Assembly: GCA_945863875.1 (NCBI GenBank)
Contig: CAMBBS010000008.1
Span: forward strand, 78,894 to 142,893
Length of the DNA: 64,000 nucleotides
Origin: Desulfopila aestuarii DSM 18488
GTDB lineage: Bacteria > Desulfobacterota > Desulfobulbia > Desulfobulbales > Desulfocapsaceae
Reading direction: 5' to 3'
Part shown: one piece after another, positions 1 to 8,453 of the stretch
How positions within the stretch are numbered: position 1 is the stretch's first letter
How the letters are laid out: every line of letters begins with the position of its first letter
Notes under the pieces: generated by a model
What the model saw: only the letters and a program-made list of their open reading frames with translations
What the model was told of the DNA's origin: nothing
Database searches by the model: none
Program-made: the position numbers and the translations under genes

Positions 1-1495
1 TCGCCGCCCACTCCACCGGCACATAACAGCTGATCGGTTTCGGGGTAATCACCACCCCGCCCGGATGCACGGAGAGATAGCGCGGCACGCCGATCAGTTT
101 TTCGGCCAGCGCCAGGATCTCCGGCCAGGGCGGGGAGAGATCCTGATCCCGCAGGGACGGCAGGGAAACAAGAGACTGCTGCAGGCTCTCCGTCCCACCG
201 GCATGCAGCCAGGGGATACGTTTGGTCACCCGGGAGATCTCGCCGCCGGGCAGGCCGAAGGCCTTCGCCGTTTCCCGAATGGCCATGCGGAGCTGAAAGA
301 AGACATGATTGCAGACCATTGCCGCATGGCCTTGGTAATCCCGCAAGACATCGGTGAGGACCTCGTCGCGCTCATCCCAGGAAAAATCGATATCGATATC
401 GGGCGGGTCGGTCCGGCCCGGATTGAGAAAGCGCTCGAAATAGAGGTTGTATTTGATCGGACAGACATTGGTGATGTCCAGGCAGTAGGCGACCAGCGAT
501 GCCGCCCCCGACCCCCGGCCGCAGATCCGCCTTTTTTTGCGCCGACCGTCCGCAGCCTTGCGGTGGACGATGTCCCGCACCACCAGAAAATAGGCGGAAA
601 AACCCATCGCCTCAATCACTTTCAGTTCATGCTCGAGCCTTTCGACGACCGGTTCGCCCAGGTCATCGCCGTACCTGTGCCTGGCCCCGAGATAGGCTTT
701 TTGCCGCAGAACCAGCGCCGGCTGCCGCCCGTCCCCACCCCGCCAGGGCGGCATGACGACACCAAAGTCCGGGCCGGTAAAGGTGCAGCTTGCGGCCAGT
801 TTGGCCGTGGCCTCCATCATTTCCGGCCAGACGGCAAACCTTGTGCGATACACCTCTTTCCCGGCCAGCCAGTTGCCTGCCGCCGTCTCCTGCCGCATCG
901 CCTGACTGATGGTCTTCCCGTCCCGGACCGCCTGCAGCAGGCAGTAGAGCTGCCTGTCGTTCTCCTCCCCCATGGCGCTGTCGGCCGTGACAACGGCAGC
1001 AAGTCCCAGCCCCCCGGCAACGGCGCGAAGCGTGCGGCCAAGGGCATCGGGCCGGGCACCGAGATCGGCCGCCGCCTCCACCCCCTGCTCTTTATATCTT
1101 CGCAGCAGATCGGTATCACGGCAGAGCACCAGCAGCCCGCTGGCCAGCGGGGCCACATCGTCGGCAAGACTGAAACTCCCGGCCGAATTTCCGGCCAAAC
1201 CCCCAGCCTTATGCCGCCTGGTCAGCAGGGCGCACAGGTTGGTGTAGCCGTCTATATTCTGCACCAGGCAGGTGATGATTTTCCCCGAGCCGGGCTCGGA
1301 AATTTCCGCGCCGACGATCGGCCGCAACCCTTCACGCCGGCAGGCTTTGAGAAAATCCCACAGGCCATAGAGATTGTCCCGGTCGGTCATGGCCAGACCG
1401 GCATAGCCCAGCTCTTTTGCGCGGCGGCAAAGGGCCGCGGGCGAGGTGGTCGCCTGCAGAAGCGAATAATAGGACCGGACACGAAGGGGCAACAT
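1..1495 (-). CDS. dnaE2: Error-prone DNA polymerase III alpha subunit, DnaE2/ImuC type (partial, C-terminus beyond window)
   Basis: About 498 N-terminal residues are present; the frame is open through base 1. The start is the ATG at 1495, 23 nt after the imuB stop. The N-terminal PHP domain keeps the family layout (SYYSLLQ, then a TDRDNLYG segment, then RPIVGAE). The polymerase part shows GRGSGAASLVAYC near residue 328 and the catalytic palm motif PDIDIDF near residue 366, which supplies the two metal-binding aspartates. The PHP histidines normally seen as HS.YS and TDH are arginines here (RSYYS, TDRD), so the PHP site is probably inactive. Position as the last gene of lexA-DUF72-imuB-dnaE2 points to the damage-induced translesion polymerase rather than the replicative DnaE. 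It should be LexA-regulated through the operon promoter at 4264-4291. Confidence 0.9.
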   Translation of the reverse strand, partial: MLPLRVRSYYSLLQATTSPAALCRRAKELGYAGLAMTDRDNLYGLWDFLKACRREGLRPIVGAEISEPGSGKIITCLVQNIDGYTNLCALLTRRHKAGGLAGNSAGSFSLADDVAPLASGLLVLCRDTDLLRRYKEQGVEAAADLGARPDALGRTLRAVAGGLGLAAVVTADSAMGEENDRQLYCLLQAVRDGKTISQAMRQETAAGNWLAGKEVYRTRFAVWPEMMEATAKLAASCTFTGPDFGVVMPPWRGGDGRQPALVLRQKAYLGARHRYGDDLGEPVVERLEHELKVIEAMGFSAYFLVVRDIVHRKAADGRRKKRRICGRGSGAASLVAYCLDITNVCPIKYNLYFERFLNPGRTDPPDIDIDFSWDERDEVLTDVLRDYQGHAAMVCNHVFFQLRMAIRETAKAFGLPGGEISRVTKRIPWLHAGGTESLQQSLVSLPSLRDQDLSPPWPEILALAEKLIGVPRYLSVHPGGVVITPKPISCYVPVEWAA

Positions 1496-1518
1496 AAGTG
1501 GCTATACAAAGGCTCTGG

Positions 1519-2724
1519 TTACAGGTTTCCTGAATACTGCCGGCCGACACCGATCACCCCGTGACCAAAGCGCCGGCGCAGAGTGTCCATGGCCCCGGTG
1601 ACCTGCTTCTGCCGGCATTGCCCATTTTCCGCCTCCACTTCGGCAAAGAGTGACAGCTGGGACGACCTCCGCTGCAGGCGATCACAGACCAGACAGCAGC
1701 TGCGAATCCTCGTCCGCCTCGTCCAGGCGCGCTGCAGGGCAGCAAGAGCCAGGGTCTGCAGCAGGACATCACCGGAGGTCCCGGTCTTGCAGGAGGCCTG
1801 ACGAACCACCTGCCCGCCGTCCGAATATCGCAGCCAGATCCCCACCCGTCTGGCCACCTGCTGCCGCGTGCGCAACTGGAAGCCGGCCCGGCTGACCAGT
1901 GCGGCAACCACCCCGTGCAGCTGCTGCTCATCGTTGGTATCGTCGACAAAGGAGTGCTCGCAGGCGATACTCTCCCCGTCCGCGGCAGGCCCGCAGACCC
2001 TGCTGTCATCGACACCGCGGCTGGCGGCGTGGAGATAGTCACAGCGACTGCCGAAGGGGACCATCAGCTGGTCGCGGTCCAACCCGGCCAGCGCACCAAT
2101 GGTGGTCAGGCGAAACTCCTGTAATTTCAGCAGCTCGTTAGCGGACAAGCCGGGGAGGAGATGGATGGGCAGGGGGGCAAGAAAGATCGCCTCGTCACCG
2201 GCAGTGACAATATATTCCCCCACCGGCTTCACCAGCCTGGAGGCGACCTTGGCCACCAGTTTGCTGGTACCGAGGGTCCAGATCGGATTGATGCCGAGGC
2301 TGGTGCGCACGTGGCGGCGTACCCGCCAGCCGACATCCGGAGCCGGGCCATAGAGCCGGTGGGTTCCGGTCACATCGACAAAAAAATGGCCGTCCGCCCG
2401 GCCGTATTCGATAAGCGGGGAATAGCCCTGCAGCTCCTTCAAAAAGGCCTGCATCGCCTTGTGGTACAGACTGACGCGGGGGGCAAGAAGCTCCGCGCCC
2501 CGACAGATTCTCGTCGCCTGCCTGAGGGGCATGCCCTTGCGCACCCCTTCCCCGTACGCCTCCTCACTCATGTCGTAGACCACCGCCCGTGTTGCCTGCA
2601 GCGGGGCAATAATGAGCGGCCGCTGCCGCAGACGGCTGTCGCTGACCCGTTCAACGGCAACGGCAAAATCGGCGACATTAAAATGAAGCACCGCCCGCTC
2701 GCGGAGTCTGAATCCTTCAGCCAT
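1519..2724 (-). CDS. imuB: Catalytically degenerate Y-family polymerase, ImuB-like
   Basis: A 401-residue protein with the Y-family (DinB/UmuC/ImuB) fold outline: N-terminal HFNVADFAVAVERV, then a VYDMSEEAYGEGVRKGMPL segment equivalent to the fingers region, then EYGRADGHFFVDVTG. In active DinB enzymes these positions carry the metal ligands (D.D in the first block and S.DE in the last). Here the first aspartate is asparagine and the DE pair reads DG, so polymerase chemistry is unlikely. This is the hallmark of ImuB, a clamp-binding adaptor for DnaE2. The ATG at 2724 overlaps the DUF72 stop by one base, implying translational coupling. A longer in-frame extension to 2931 lies inside DUF72 and is not family-like, so I rejected it. 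Confidence 0.85.
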   Translation of the reverse strand: MAEGFRLRERAVLHFNVADFAVAVERVSDSRLRQRPLIIAPLQATRAVVYDMSEEAYGEGVRKGMPLRQATRICRGAELLAPRVSLYHKAMQAFLKELQGYSPLIEYGRADGHFFVDVTGTHRLYGPAPDVGWRVRRHVRTSLGINPIWTLGTSKLVAKVASRLVKPVGEYIVTAGDEAIFLAPLPIHLLPGLSANELLKLQEFRLTTIGALAGLDRDQLMVPFGSRCDYLHAASRGVDDSRVCGPAADGESIACEHSFVDDTNDEQQLHGVVAALVSRAGFQLRTRQQVARRVGIWLRYSDGGQVVRQASCKTGTSGDVLLQTLALAALQRAWTRRTRIRSCCLVCDRLQRRSSQLSLFAEVEAENGQCRQKQVTGAMDTLRRRFGHGVIGVGRQYSGNL

Positions 2725-3617
2725 CAGCGTGCCCCGGCCGGTAAACCGGCAAGGATCGCCGCCAGTTTCCTGCCATTTCTCGGGGCCTGGGCCCGGACAT
2801 GGTTGTTGAAAAAGAGGAAGCCCCGGCCGGCCCGGGCGGCCATGGCATAGAGATACCTGTCGCACCAGGCGCGCAGTTCTTCGTCGGAATAGTCGTAATT
2901 GAACTTTTTCTGCATATTGCCCGATCGCCAACCCTCATTGTTCCGGCCGTGAAAACGCACATAGAACAGGGCCGGATTGGTCACCACATCAAGAGGAGGG
3001 AACAGCCCCGGCAGCAAGGGTTCATCGACGGCAACCAGGGTTATCTGGCGCCGCTCCAGCTCGGCAAAGACCGGATCGATGGCCCAGGAGCCGTGCCGAA
3101 ACTCCACCGCAACCGGCACATCATGCAGCCCGTCGAGCAGCGCGGCCAGATACGTACGGTTGGCAATGGAACGATCAAAGTCCGGCGGCAGCTGAATCAG
3201 CACGGCGACAAGACGCTTGTGCAAAGGGGCGATGCCCTGCCGGAAAAGACGCAGCTGCTCCTGCCAGTTGTCCGCCCGCTCGTGGGTCATGGTCCGCGTC
3301 AGCTTCGCGGCAAACAACAGATGCGCCGGGGCCTTTTCCACCATACGGGCCAGGGCGTCGGCCCGGGCCATCTGATACCAGGTATAATTCAGCTCGACCA
3401 CCGAGAAGCAGCGGCCGTAGAGCCCGAGCATCTCCGCGCTTTTCGTCCCTTGCGGATAAAAGCCGCTGTCCAACCACTCGGTATAGGAATAGCCGCAGGT
3501 GCCGACATACACGGGACAGCTTTGCGCAGAAGCACCTCCGGCCGGTCCGGGAGCAAGGGCGAGCTCCACCCTGCCCGGGCGGATATCACTCTCCCCGCGC
3601 ACCATCGAACTCCTCAT
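2724..3617 (-). CDS. DUF72 (YecE-like) TIM-barrel protein
   Basis: A 297-residue protein of the DUF72/YecE family, whose biochemical role is not established. Family signatures are visible: YVGTCGYSYTEW near the N-terminus (residues 37-48), VELNYTWY, and VAVEFRHGSW in the middle, followed by YVRFHGRN and FFNNHV. It sits between lexA and imuB: its start lies inside the end of lexA and its stop overlaps the imuB start, so it is co-transcribed and probably co-translated with the mutasome genes. In classical cassettes the gene between lexA and imuB is imuA; no ImuA/RecA-like protein is present here. The first methionine (3617) and one at 3605 are both possible starts. Confidence 0.85.
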   Translation of the reverse strand: MRSSMVRGESDIRPGRVELALAPGPAGGASAQSCPVYVGTCGYSYTEWLDSGFYPQGTKSAEMLGLYGRCFSVVELNYTWYQMARADALARMVEKAPAHLLFAAKLTRTMTHERADNWQEQLRLFRQGIAPLHKRLVAVLIQLPPDFDRSIANRTYLAALLDGLHDVPVAVEFRHGSWAIDPVFAELERRQITLVAVDEPLLPGLFPPLDVVTNPALFYVRFHGRNNEGWRSGNMQKKFNYDYSDEELRAWCDRYLYAMAARAGRGFLFFNNHVRAQAPRNGRKLAAILAGLPAGAR

Positions 3618-4230
3618 GTCTGCCCCGGATCACCCCGACCACCTTGCCCTGGATGAGCAGCTCGCTGAACGGATAGCACATGACCTGATAGTCATCATTG
3701 GCCGGTCGGAGCTCAATATGGTCGGCATAGAGGAAAAGTCGTTTGACCGTCGCCTCCTCTCCTTTGATGAGAACGGCGACGATTTCGCCGTTCTCCGCGT
3801 ACTGCCGAGGTTCACAGACGACCAGATCGCCATCGAGGATCCCGGCATTTTGCATCGACCGCCCCTTGATGCGCAGACAAAAGAGATTATCACCGGGAAA
3901 AACCGAACTGTCGACCACCACCGTGCCCTCCCACTCCTGCTGGGCATACATGGGCAGCCCGGCGGTAATCCGGCCGACAATGGGCAGCTCCCGCCCCGCC
4001 CTGACACTCCTGCTCTCCCGGGGCTTGGGATAAAGGCAGACAGTCCGGCCATAGTAGCCTTCCCGCTCGAGCACGTTTTTCTTTTCCAGCTGATTCATCA
4101 GCTGGGCCACCGCCGTATGGCTGACGCCCAGATCGACGGCGGCCTGGCGCAAGGTCGGTATGCGTCCTTCCTCATCCATTCTCTCTGTCAAATAGTCCAG
4201 TAACTGTCTCTGCTTGTCCGTAAGTTCCAT
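3586..4230 (-). CDS. lexA: LexA-family SOS repressor
   Basis: A 214-residue repressor-protease. The N-terminal winged helix starts MELTDKQRQLLDYL and includes a helix-turn-helix with LRQAAVDLGVSHTAVAQ. The C-terminal S24 peptidase domain has the Ala-Gly autocleavage bond in RITAGLP, the nucleophile serine in KGRSMQNAGI and the general-base lysine in EATVKRLF. I start at the ATG at 4230 because the ATG at 4272 lies inside the operator and promoter. It heads the operon with DUF72, imuB and dnaE2 and should repress its own promoter until RecA-stimulated cleavage. Whether it is the cell's only LexA or a mutasome-specific second copy cannot be decided from the window. Confidence 0.93.
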   Translation of the reverse strand: MELTDKQRQLLDYLTERMDEEGRIPTLRQAAVDLGVSHTAVAQLMNQLEKKNVLEREGYYGRTVCLYPKPRESRSVRAGRELPIVGRITAGLPMYAQQEWEGTVVVDSSVFPGDNLFCLRIKGRSMQNAGILDGDLVVCEPRQYAENGEIVAVLIKGEEATVKRLFLYADHIELRPANDDYQVMCYPFSELLIQGKVVGVIRGRHEEFDGARGE

Positions 4231-4243
4231 ATCACCCCCGAAT

Positions 4244-4259
4244 GTAAATGTACATTTAC
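4244..4259. promoter_or_regulatory. Putative LexA operator 1
   Basis: A perfect 16-bp palindrome, GTAAATGTACATTTAC, 13 bp upstream of the lexA start and covering the predicted transcription start. The perfect symmetry and position are seen directly; LexA binding is inferred. Confidence 0.75.
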
Positions 4260-4260
4260 C

Positions 4261-4276
4261 CCAATTGTACATTTAC
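4261..4276. promoter_or_regulatory. Putative LexA operator 2
   Basis: Imperfect copy (13 of 16 positions) of the palindrome at 4244-4259, sharing GTACATTTAC. The two centres are 17 bp apart, and the site covers the -10 element of the lexA promoter. Confidence 0.65.
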
Positions 4277-4291
4277 ATATTTTTTTGTCAA
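4264..4291 (-). promoter_or_regulatory. Sigma-70 type promoter of lexA-DUF72-imuB-dnaE2
   Basis: On the minus strand TTGACA (4291-4286) and TACAAT (4269-4264) are separated by 16 bp, close to consensus. Both palindromic operators overlap the -10 and start region, the expected geometry for LexA autorepression. Confidence 0.7.
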
Positions 4292-4463
4292 TATACAATT
4301 TCTGTCGGGAGACGGACAGATATGCAGCAAAGGGACAAACGGCTTTTGCCTGGAAAAAACGGAGGACTACTTGAAATTCCGCCCCCGCCACGAAGTGGCC
4401 GGAGGAAGGGGGGGGGACAACTGTCGGAGCCGGCAAGAGCCGGGCGGCCCAATCATCTCTTTT

Positions 4464-6326
4464 TCAGAAACACTCTGCAACGCACTGCCATTTACCCTTG
4501 GCCACCCACTGAAGCTTTTCAGAAAACAGCAGATCGCTCTGGTAATATTTGCCGGTACCCTCCCTGGCGAGAAATTTCCGGTACTGACCTGGTCCACCGT
4601 TATACATGGCATACACAACCCGGGAGAGGAGATTCGTGTCGGCACCCTTTCCCCAGACCGGGTCCTTCAACGCATAATTCCGCAGATACAGCTCGACGAT
4701 TTCACTCCCGGCCAGGGCGTTGTACCGAATATCCCAACGCAGACGGCCGCGATCATATATCCCCCGCCAGACCCTTTCGTTAATCTGCATCAATCCCACC
4801 GAGGTCCGATTATACGAAAGCAGATAGGTAAGTTTGTTGTTTTTTGAGACGAACTGGCGAAAGCAGCTTTCCTGCCAGGCGAGTGCGGGGATGAGGCTTG
4901 CAAACATTTTCCGGAGATGACTGGGAACGCCGCCCCTGGAAGAAACCGCACCGGAACCCTCGGCAAGAACGGCCTTGACCCTGACCATATATTCCGCCAC
5001 GTTGTCCTTCGGCGCCTTCCATTGCAGAATCTCGGCTAAATTCGGCGGCTCCACACCATAGGCCGGGCGGAGAAAAAAATCGAGCAGCTGGGAAAGAGGT
5101 CCCACATCCGGCTCTTCTTCCGGGATATCGATTTCCTGTAAATCGTCGAGGGGATTGACTTCTTCCTCCATCGGCGGCAACTGCAGCAGCTCCCTGAGCT
5201 GATTATCCAGTTGCGAACCGTAGGGGAGAGCCGTCTGTTCTCCCACAAGCATTCCGGCCAGGCGCAACAAGCCCTGTTGACTGATCTCCATGCCGACAGT
5301 CGGCCCCATCCGGTCAAAAACCGCCAGGGCATCGGCGGCGGCAAAAAAGGCCAGATAGCCAAGACTGCTTGCCGAAGGTTGCCGATACAGCTGCCTTCGG
5401 AAGACAGGTGCCAGCTGTTGCCAGGCCTGGACAAACTGCAACCTGACAAAATCTTTTTCAAAATCCTCCCGGTCAAGGGCGGCAATAAAAACAGAACGGG
5501 TATCAAGCAATACCTCGACAAGGGTCTGCCGGTCTTCCGGATCGAGCGGCCGGGCGGCCATGGTGACAAGCAGCCGTACCAGCAAGGCGTCCCATGTTTC
5601 CCAGAGCTGGACCAACTGTTCACGTTCTTCCGTCGTCAAACCAGCTTCCGCCTGCTCCTCATCGAGCTCAAAAACCTCCTCAACCTCGGCATGCAGTTCG
5701 ACCACGACAGCCTCTTCGCCGACCTCGATCCGTCCCCCCCGCACACTGTCGAGCACGGCCTGGGCCGGCCGTTGCGCATCCCCATGAAAAATCCGGTCCA
5801 GAAAAAAGCGCAACTCCGATACCGGTGGAGCGAGATCGAGATGTATCCGGTCGAGATGTGCATACACCCGGGGTTTGGCAAATTCCCAGAGGATTCCGGC
5901 AATGGTCGCAGGCGTGCGGGACAACGTCAGAAGACTTGAATCAACCGTCTGAAAAGAAAGGGCAAAAGTCTGACCGTCAAAGATCGGCTGCTGCAGCAAC
6001 TCCAGATAGCCATGCCACTCAAGAGGGGTAAGGCAGGTCTCACCGAGTTTGGTGCCGACTTTAATATCCAGCTTTACTTCAAGGCGCAACAGTTTCTCCG
6101 CTGCAGAGAAATTCGGCTCCGAGATCCTGACATACGTGCAATCTCCAGGTTTCCCAGCTATCTCGGCGCTCTGTTCATCGTTTAGAAAAAAGTTGTGCAG
6201 CAAAAGCGAGGTCAGCAGGCGGTGATCAAGGGTCAGCGGCAGGGCAACATCGACCGCCTGCCCGGAAGAAGCGGACAGAACCAGCCAGAGCAACGCCGCG
6301 ACAAGAAATTTCAGTAATTTTTGCAT
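4464..6326 (-). CDS. Exported lytic transglycosylase (SLT domain)
   Basis: A 620-residue protein. The chosen start, ATG at 6326, gives a signal peptide (MQKLLKFLVAALLWLVL then Ala/Ser-rich cleavage region); 16 extra upstream residues are possible but would hide it. About 460 residues of unrecognised, acidic N-terminal sequence are followed by a C-terminal Slt domain: catalytic glutamate in ALAWQESCF (near residue 486), SVGLMQINERVWRG, then YNGGPGQYRKF. It should cleave murein glycan strands in the periplasm. It lies upstream of lexA in the same direction but is separated from it by the LexA-type promoter, so it is probably a separate unit. The long N-terminal part is unlike the common Slt70 or MltC forms. 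Confidence 0.85.
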   Translation of the reverse strand: MQKLLKFLVAALLWLVLSASSGQAVDVALPLTLDHRLLTSLLLHNFFLNDEQSAEIAGKPGDCTYVRISEPNFSAAEKLLRLEVKLDIKVGTKLGETCLTPLEWHGYLELLQQPIFDGQTFALSFQTVDSSLLTLSRTPATIAGILWEFAKPRVYAHLDRIHLDLAPPVSELRFFLDRIFHGDAQRPAQAVLDSVRGGRIEVGEEAVVVELHAEVEEVFELDEEQAEAGLTTEEREQLVQLWETWDALLVRLLVTMAARPLDPEDRQTLVEVLLDTRSVFIAALDREDFEKDFVRLQFVQAWQQLAPVFRRQLYRQPSASSLGYLAFFAAADALAVFDRMGPTVGMEISQQGLLRLAGMLVGEQTALPYGSQLDNQLRELLQLPPMEEEVNPLDDLQEIDIPEEEPDVGPLSQLLDFFLRPAYGVEPPNLAEILQWKAPKDNVAEYMVRVKAVLAEGSGAVSSRGGVPSHLRKMFASLIPALAWQESCFRQFVSKNNKLTYLLSYNRTSVGLMQINERVWRGIYDRGRLRWDIRYNALAGSEIVELYLRNYALKDPVWGKGADTNLLSRVVYAMYNGGPGQYRKFLAREGTGKYYQSDLLFSEKLQWVAKGKWQCVAECF

Positions 6327-6535
6327 ATTTTTTTTGCTGCTGCTCCAGCCCCCTCGATAATAACCACCATCCATCTCTTATATGCCTCGCCCTCTTCTCC
6401 TTCGGTAACCAGAAGTAATCTTTTACCATATTTAACGCCAAGAGACGGCCCCCTTTTCCAGCACGACCTCTTTTTATATTATTTTTTTGTCAAAACCCTT
6501 ACAATCCTTACTTATTTGATGTAACTTTGACAGGT

Positions 6536-6541
6536 TATAAT
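6536..6541 (+). promoter_or_regulatory. Candidate -10 box for the GspE-like gene
   Basis: A perfect TATAAT 39 bp upstream of the ATG at 6581, in an AT-rich stretch. No convincing -35 hexamer is visible. If used, transcription starts after the alternative upstream start at 6527, which favours the 6581 start. Confidence 0.35.
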
Positions 6542-6580
6542 ACTTTAGCAGCCGACAGTTCATTTTCCGAGTGCATAGCA

Positions 6581-8449
6581 ATGACCAACGACAAGAAAAT
6601 TAAATACGGAGAAATTGTCTCCCTTCTTCTGCAATCCAAAGCGGTGAACGAGAAACAGGTAGAGCATGCTGTGCGAATACAGCAGAAACTGCCGACTCCG
6701 ACCTCTCTGGTTAATGTCCTCAAGGACCTGGGCTTCGTTTCTGATGATCTGGTGCGAAAAACACTCTTAAACACCGGGCTCTCTCTCCGCATTGGGGAAC
6801 TTCTTGTTGAGCTGGGACATCTTTCAGAGAATGACCTGACCGCCGCTTTCAATATCCAGAAAGAACGGGAGCAGGAACTGAAACTTGGCGAAATCCTCAT
6901 TAAATATAACTTTATTGACGAAAAGATATTTAACCGGATTCTCTCCATTCAGCTTGGTTTTCCTCTGATAGATGTCAATATGTCCATCGTGGACAAGACT
7001 CTTATGGGCAAAGTTCCCATAAAAACAATTATTGAATATCAGTTTGTCCCTGTCAAAACCACGGACGGCAATGTTCTTGTGGCTTTTGCTGATCCGCTTG
7101 ACAAAAAAAGCATCGAGGTCGCAAATAAATTTTTTGGCGGCAAGGTTAGTCCGGCCATTGCCGAGAAAAAGTCTTTAGGCAATACGATTAAACTGCTGAC
7201 AAACCTGGCTGCCGGAAAAACCGTCAATGTCGATGGCAAAACAGTGGCCGGTATCGTTAATTCCCTGATTGTTGCCGCTATCAAAGAGGACTGCAGCGAT
7301 ATTCACATAGAACCTCAGTCCGATCGCCTGCAGGTCCGTTTTCGTGAGGACGGTGTCCTGTGTCACTATAAAGATTTTCCGCCGGATATCATACCGACAC
7401 TGACCAGTCGAATAAAAATCATGTGCGGCGCCGACATAGCTGAAAAACGCCGACATCAAGGCGGCCGGATTCTTTTCGACTACGATGAGGGCAGTATTGA
7501 TATCCGAGTATCCTTTTACATCACCATATATGGCGAAAAAATTGTTTTCCGGTTGTTGAAGCAAAAAAGGGAACTGCTGGACATCCATACCATCGGCATG
7601 GCCCCGAACATGCTGGCCAGATTTCTCGAGGATGCCGTCTATCAACCCAGCGGGGTGCTGCTGGTTACTGGTCCCACCGGATCGGGGAAGACATCCACTG
7701 TCTACAGCTGTATCAATCACATAAAAAATCCGCAGATAAGTATCATAACGGCGGAAGAACCGGTGGAGTATATCATTGACGGCATTGCCCAGTGCTCCAT
7801 TGACCCCTCGATCAATATGACCTTTGAAGAAACCCTGCGGCATATCGTTCGCCAGGATCCCGATGTCATCCTCATCGGTGAAATCCGGGACAATGCTTCA
7901 GCGGAAATGGCCATGCAGTCCGCATTGACCGGCCACAAGGTCCTCAGCACCTTTCACACCGAAGACAGTATCGGCGGCCTTATCCGTCTCCTGAACATGG
8001 ATATTGCACCCTTTCTCATTTCGTCAACGATTGTCAGTGTCCTCGCCCAACGGCTCTTACGTCAAATATGTGAATCCTGTGCCGAAGAGGTGAAACCAAC
8101 ACCGATCCAGCTGCAGAGAATGGGAATTTCGGCAGCTGATCTCCAGGGAGCACGTTTCAGGAAAGGGCGGGGATGTTCTGCCTGCAAGCAGACCGGATAT
8201 AAAGGCAGAGTAGGCGTGTTTGAATTGCTGGTGCTCAACGAGCTTGTCCGGGATGCCATAATTGAGCAGAAAACCAGCCATGAGATACGACAAATAAGTG
8301 TCCAGCATTCCGGATTAATCACCTTATTTGAGGATGGCCTGGTAAAGGCTGCCGCAGGTGTGACCACTATTGAAGAGATACTACGCTGCTTGCCAAAACT
8401 GAGCAAGCCCAGGCCATTGGCGGAAATCCGCCGTCTTTCCGGAGAATAA
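6581..8449 (+). CDS. GspE/PilB-family secretion or pilus assembly ATPase
   Basis: A 622-residue hexameric ATPase of the type II secretion/type IV pilus family. An N-terminal MshEN-like region (about residues 1-150) precedes the ATPase domain, with Walker A GPTGSGKTST near residue 364, Walker B region DPDVILIGEIRD near residue 430, and a C-terminal tetracysteine zinc motif (CESC near 498 and CSACKQTGYKGR near 533). It powers extension of a pseudopilus or pilus from the cytoplasmic side of the inner membrane. None of the usual gsp or pil partners are nearby. The next gene encodes an HDOD protein only 4 bp downstream, so this is an orphan ATPase that may be coupled to a signalling partner. GspE versus PilB cannot be settled here. 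Confidence 0.9.
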   Translation: MTNDKKIKYGEIVSLLLQSKAVNEKQVEHAVRIQQKLPTPTSLVNVLKDLGFVSDDLVRKTLLNTGLSLRIGELLVELGHLSENDLTAAFNIQKEREQELKLGEILIKYNFIDEKIFNRILSIQLGFPLIDVNMSIVDKTLMGKVPIKTIIEYQFVPVKTTDGNVLVAFADPLDKKSIEVANKFFGGKVSPAIAEKKSLGNTIKLLTNLAAGKTVNVDGKTVAGIVNSLIVAAIKEDCSDIHIEPQSDRLQVRFREDGVLCHYKDFPPDIIPTLTSRIKIMCGADIAEKRRHQGGRILFDYDEGSIDIRVSFYITIYGEKIVFRLLKQKRELLDIHTIGMAPNMLARFLEDAVYQPSGVLLVTGPTGSGKTSTVYSCINHIKNPQISIITAEEPVEYIIDGIAQCSIDPSINMTFEETLRHIVRQDPDVILIGEIRDNASAEMAMQSALTGHKVLSTFHTEDSIGGLIRLLNMDIAPFLISSTIVSVLAQRLLRQICESCAEEVKPTPIQLQRMGISAADLQGARFRKGRGCSACKQTGYKGRVGVFELLVLNELVRDAIIEQKTSHEIRQISVQHSGLITLFEDGLVKAAAGVTTIEEILRCLPKLSKPRPLAEIRRLSGE

Positions 8450-8453
8450 TACC

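Noticed and set aside
65..1564. Plus-strand 499-codon open frame
   Set aside because: It is antisense to dnaE2, whose minus frame shows polymerase motifs; the plus frame has no recognisable domain and a Pro/Arg/Gly-rich shadow composition.
2722..2931. N-terminal extension of imuB to 2931
   Set aside because: Overlaps DUF72 coding sequence by about 200 bp and has no similarity to Y-family polymerases; the ATG at 2724 is coupled to the DUF72 stop.
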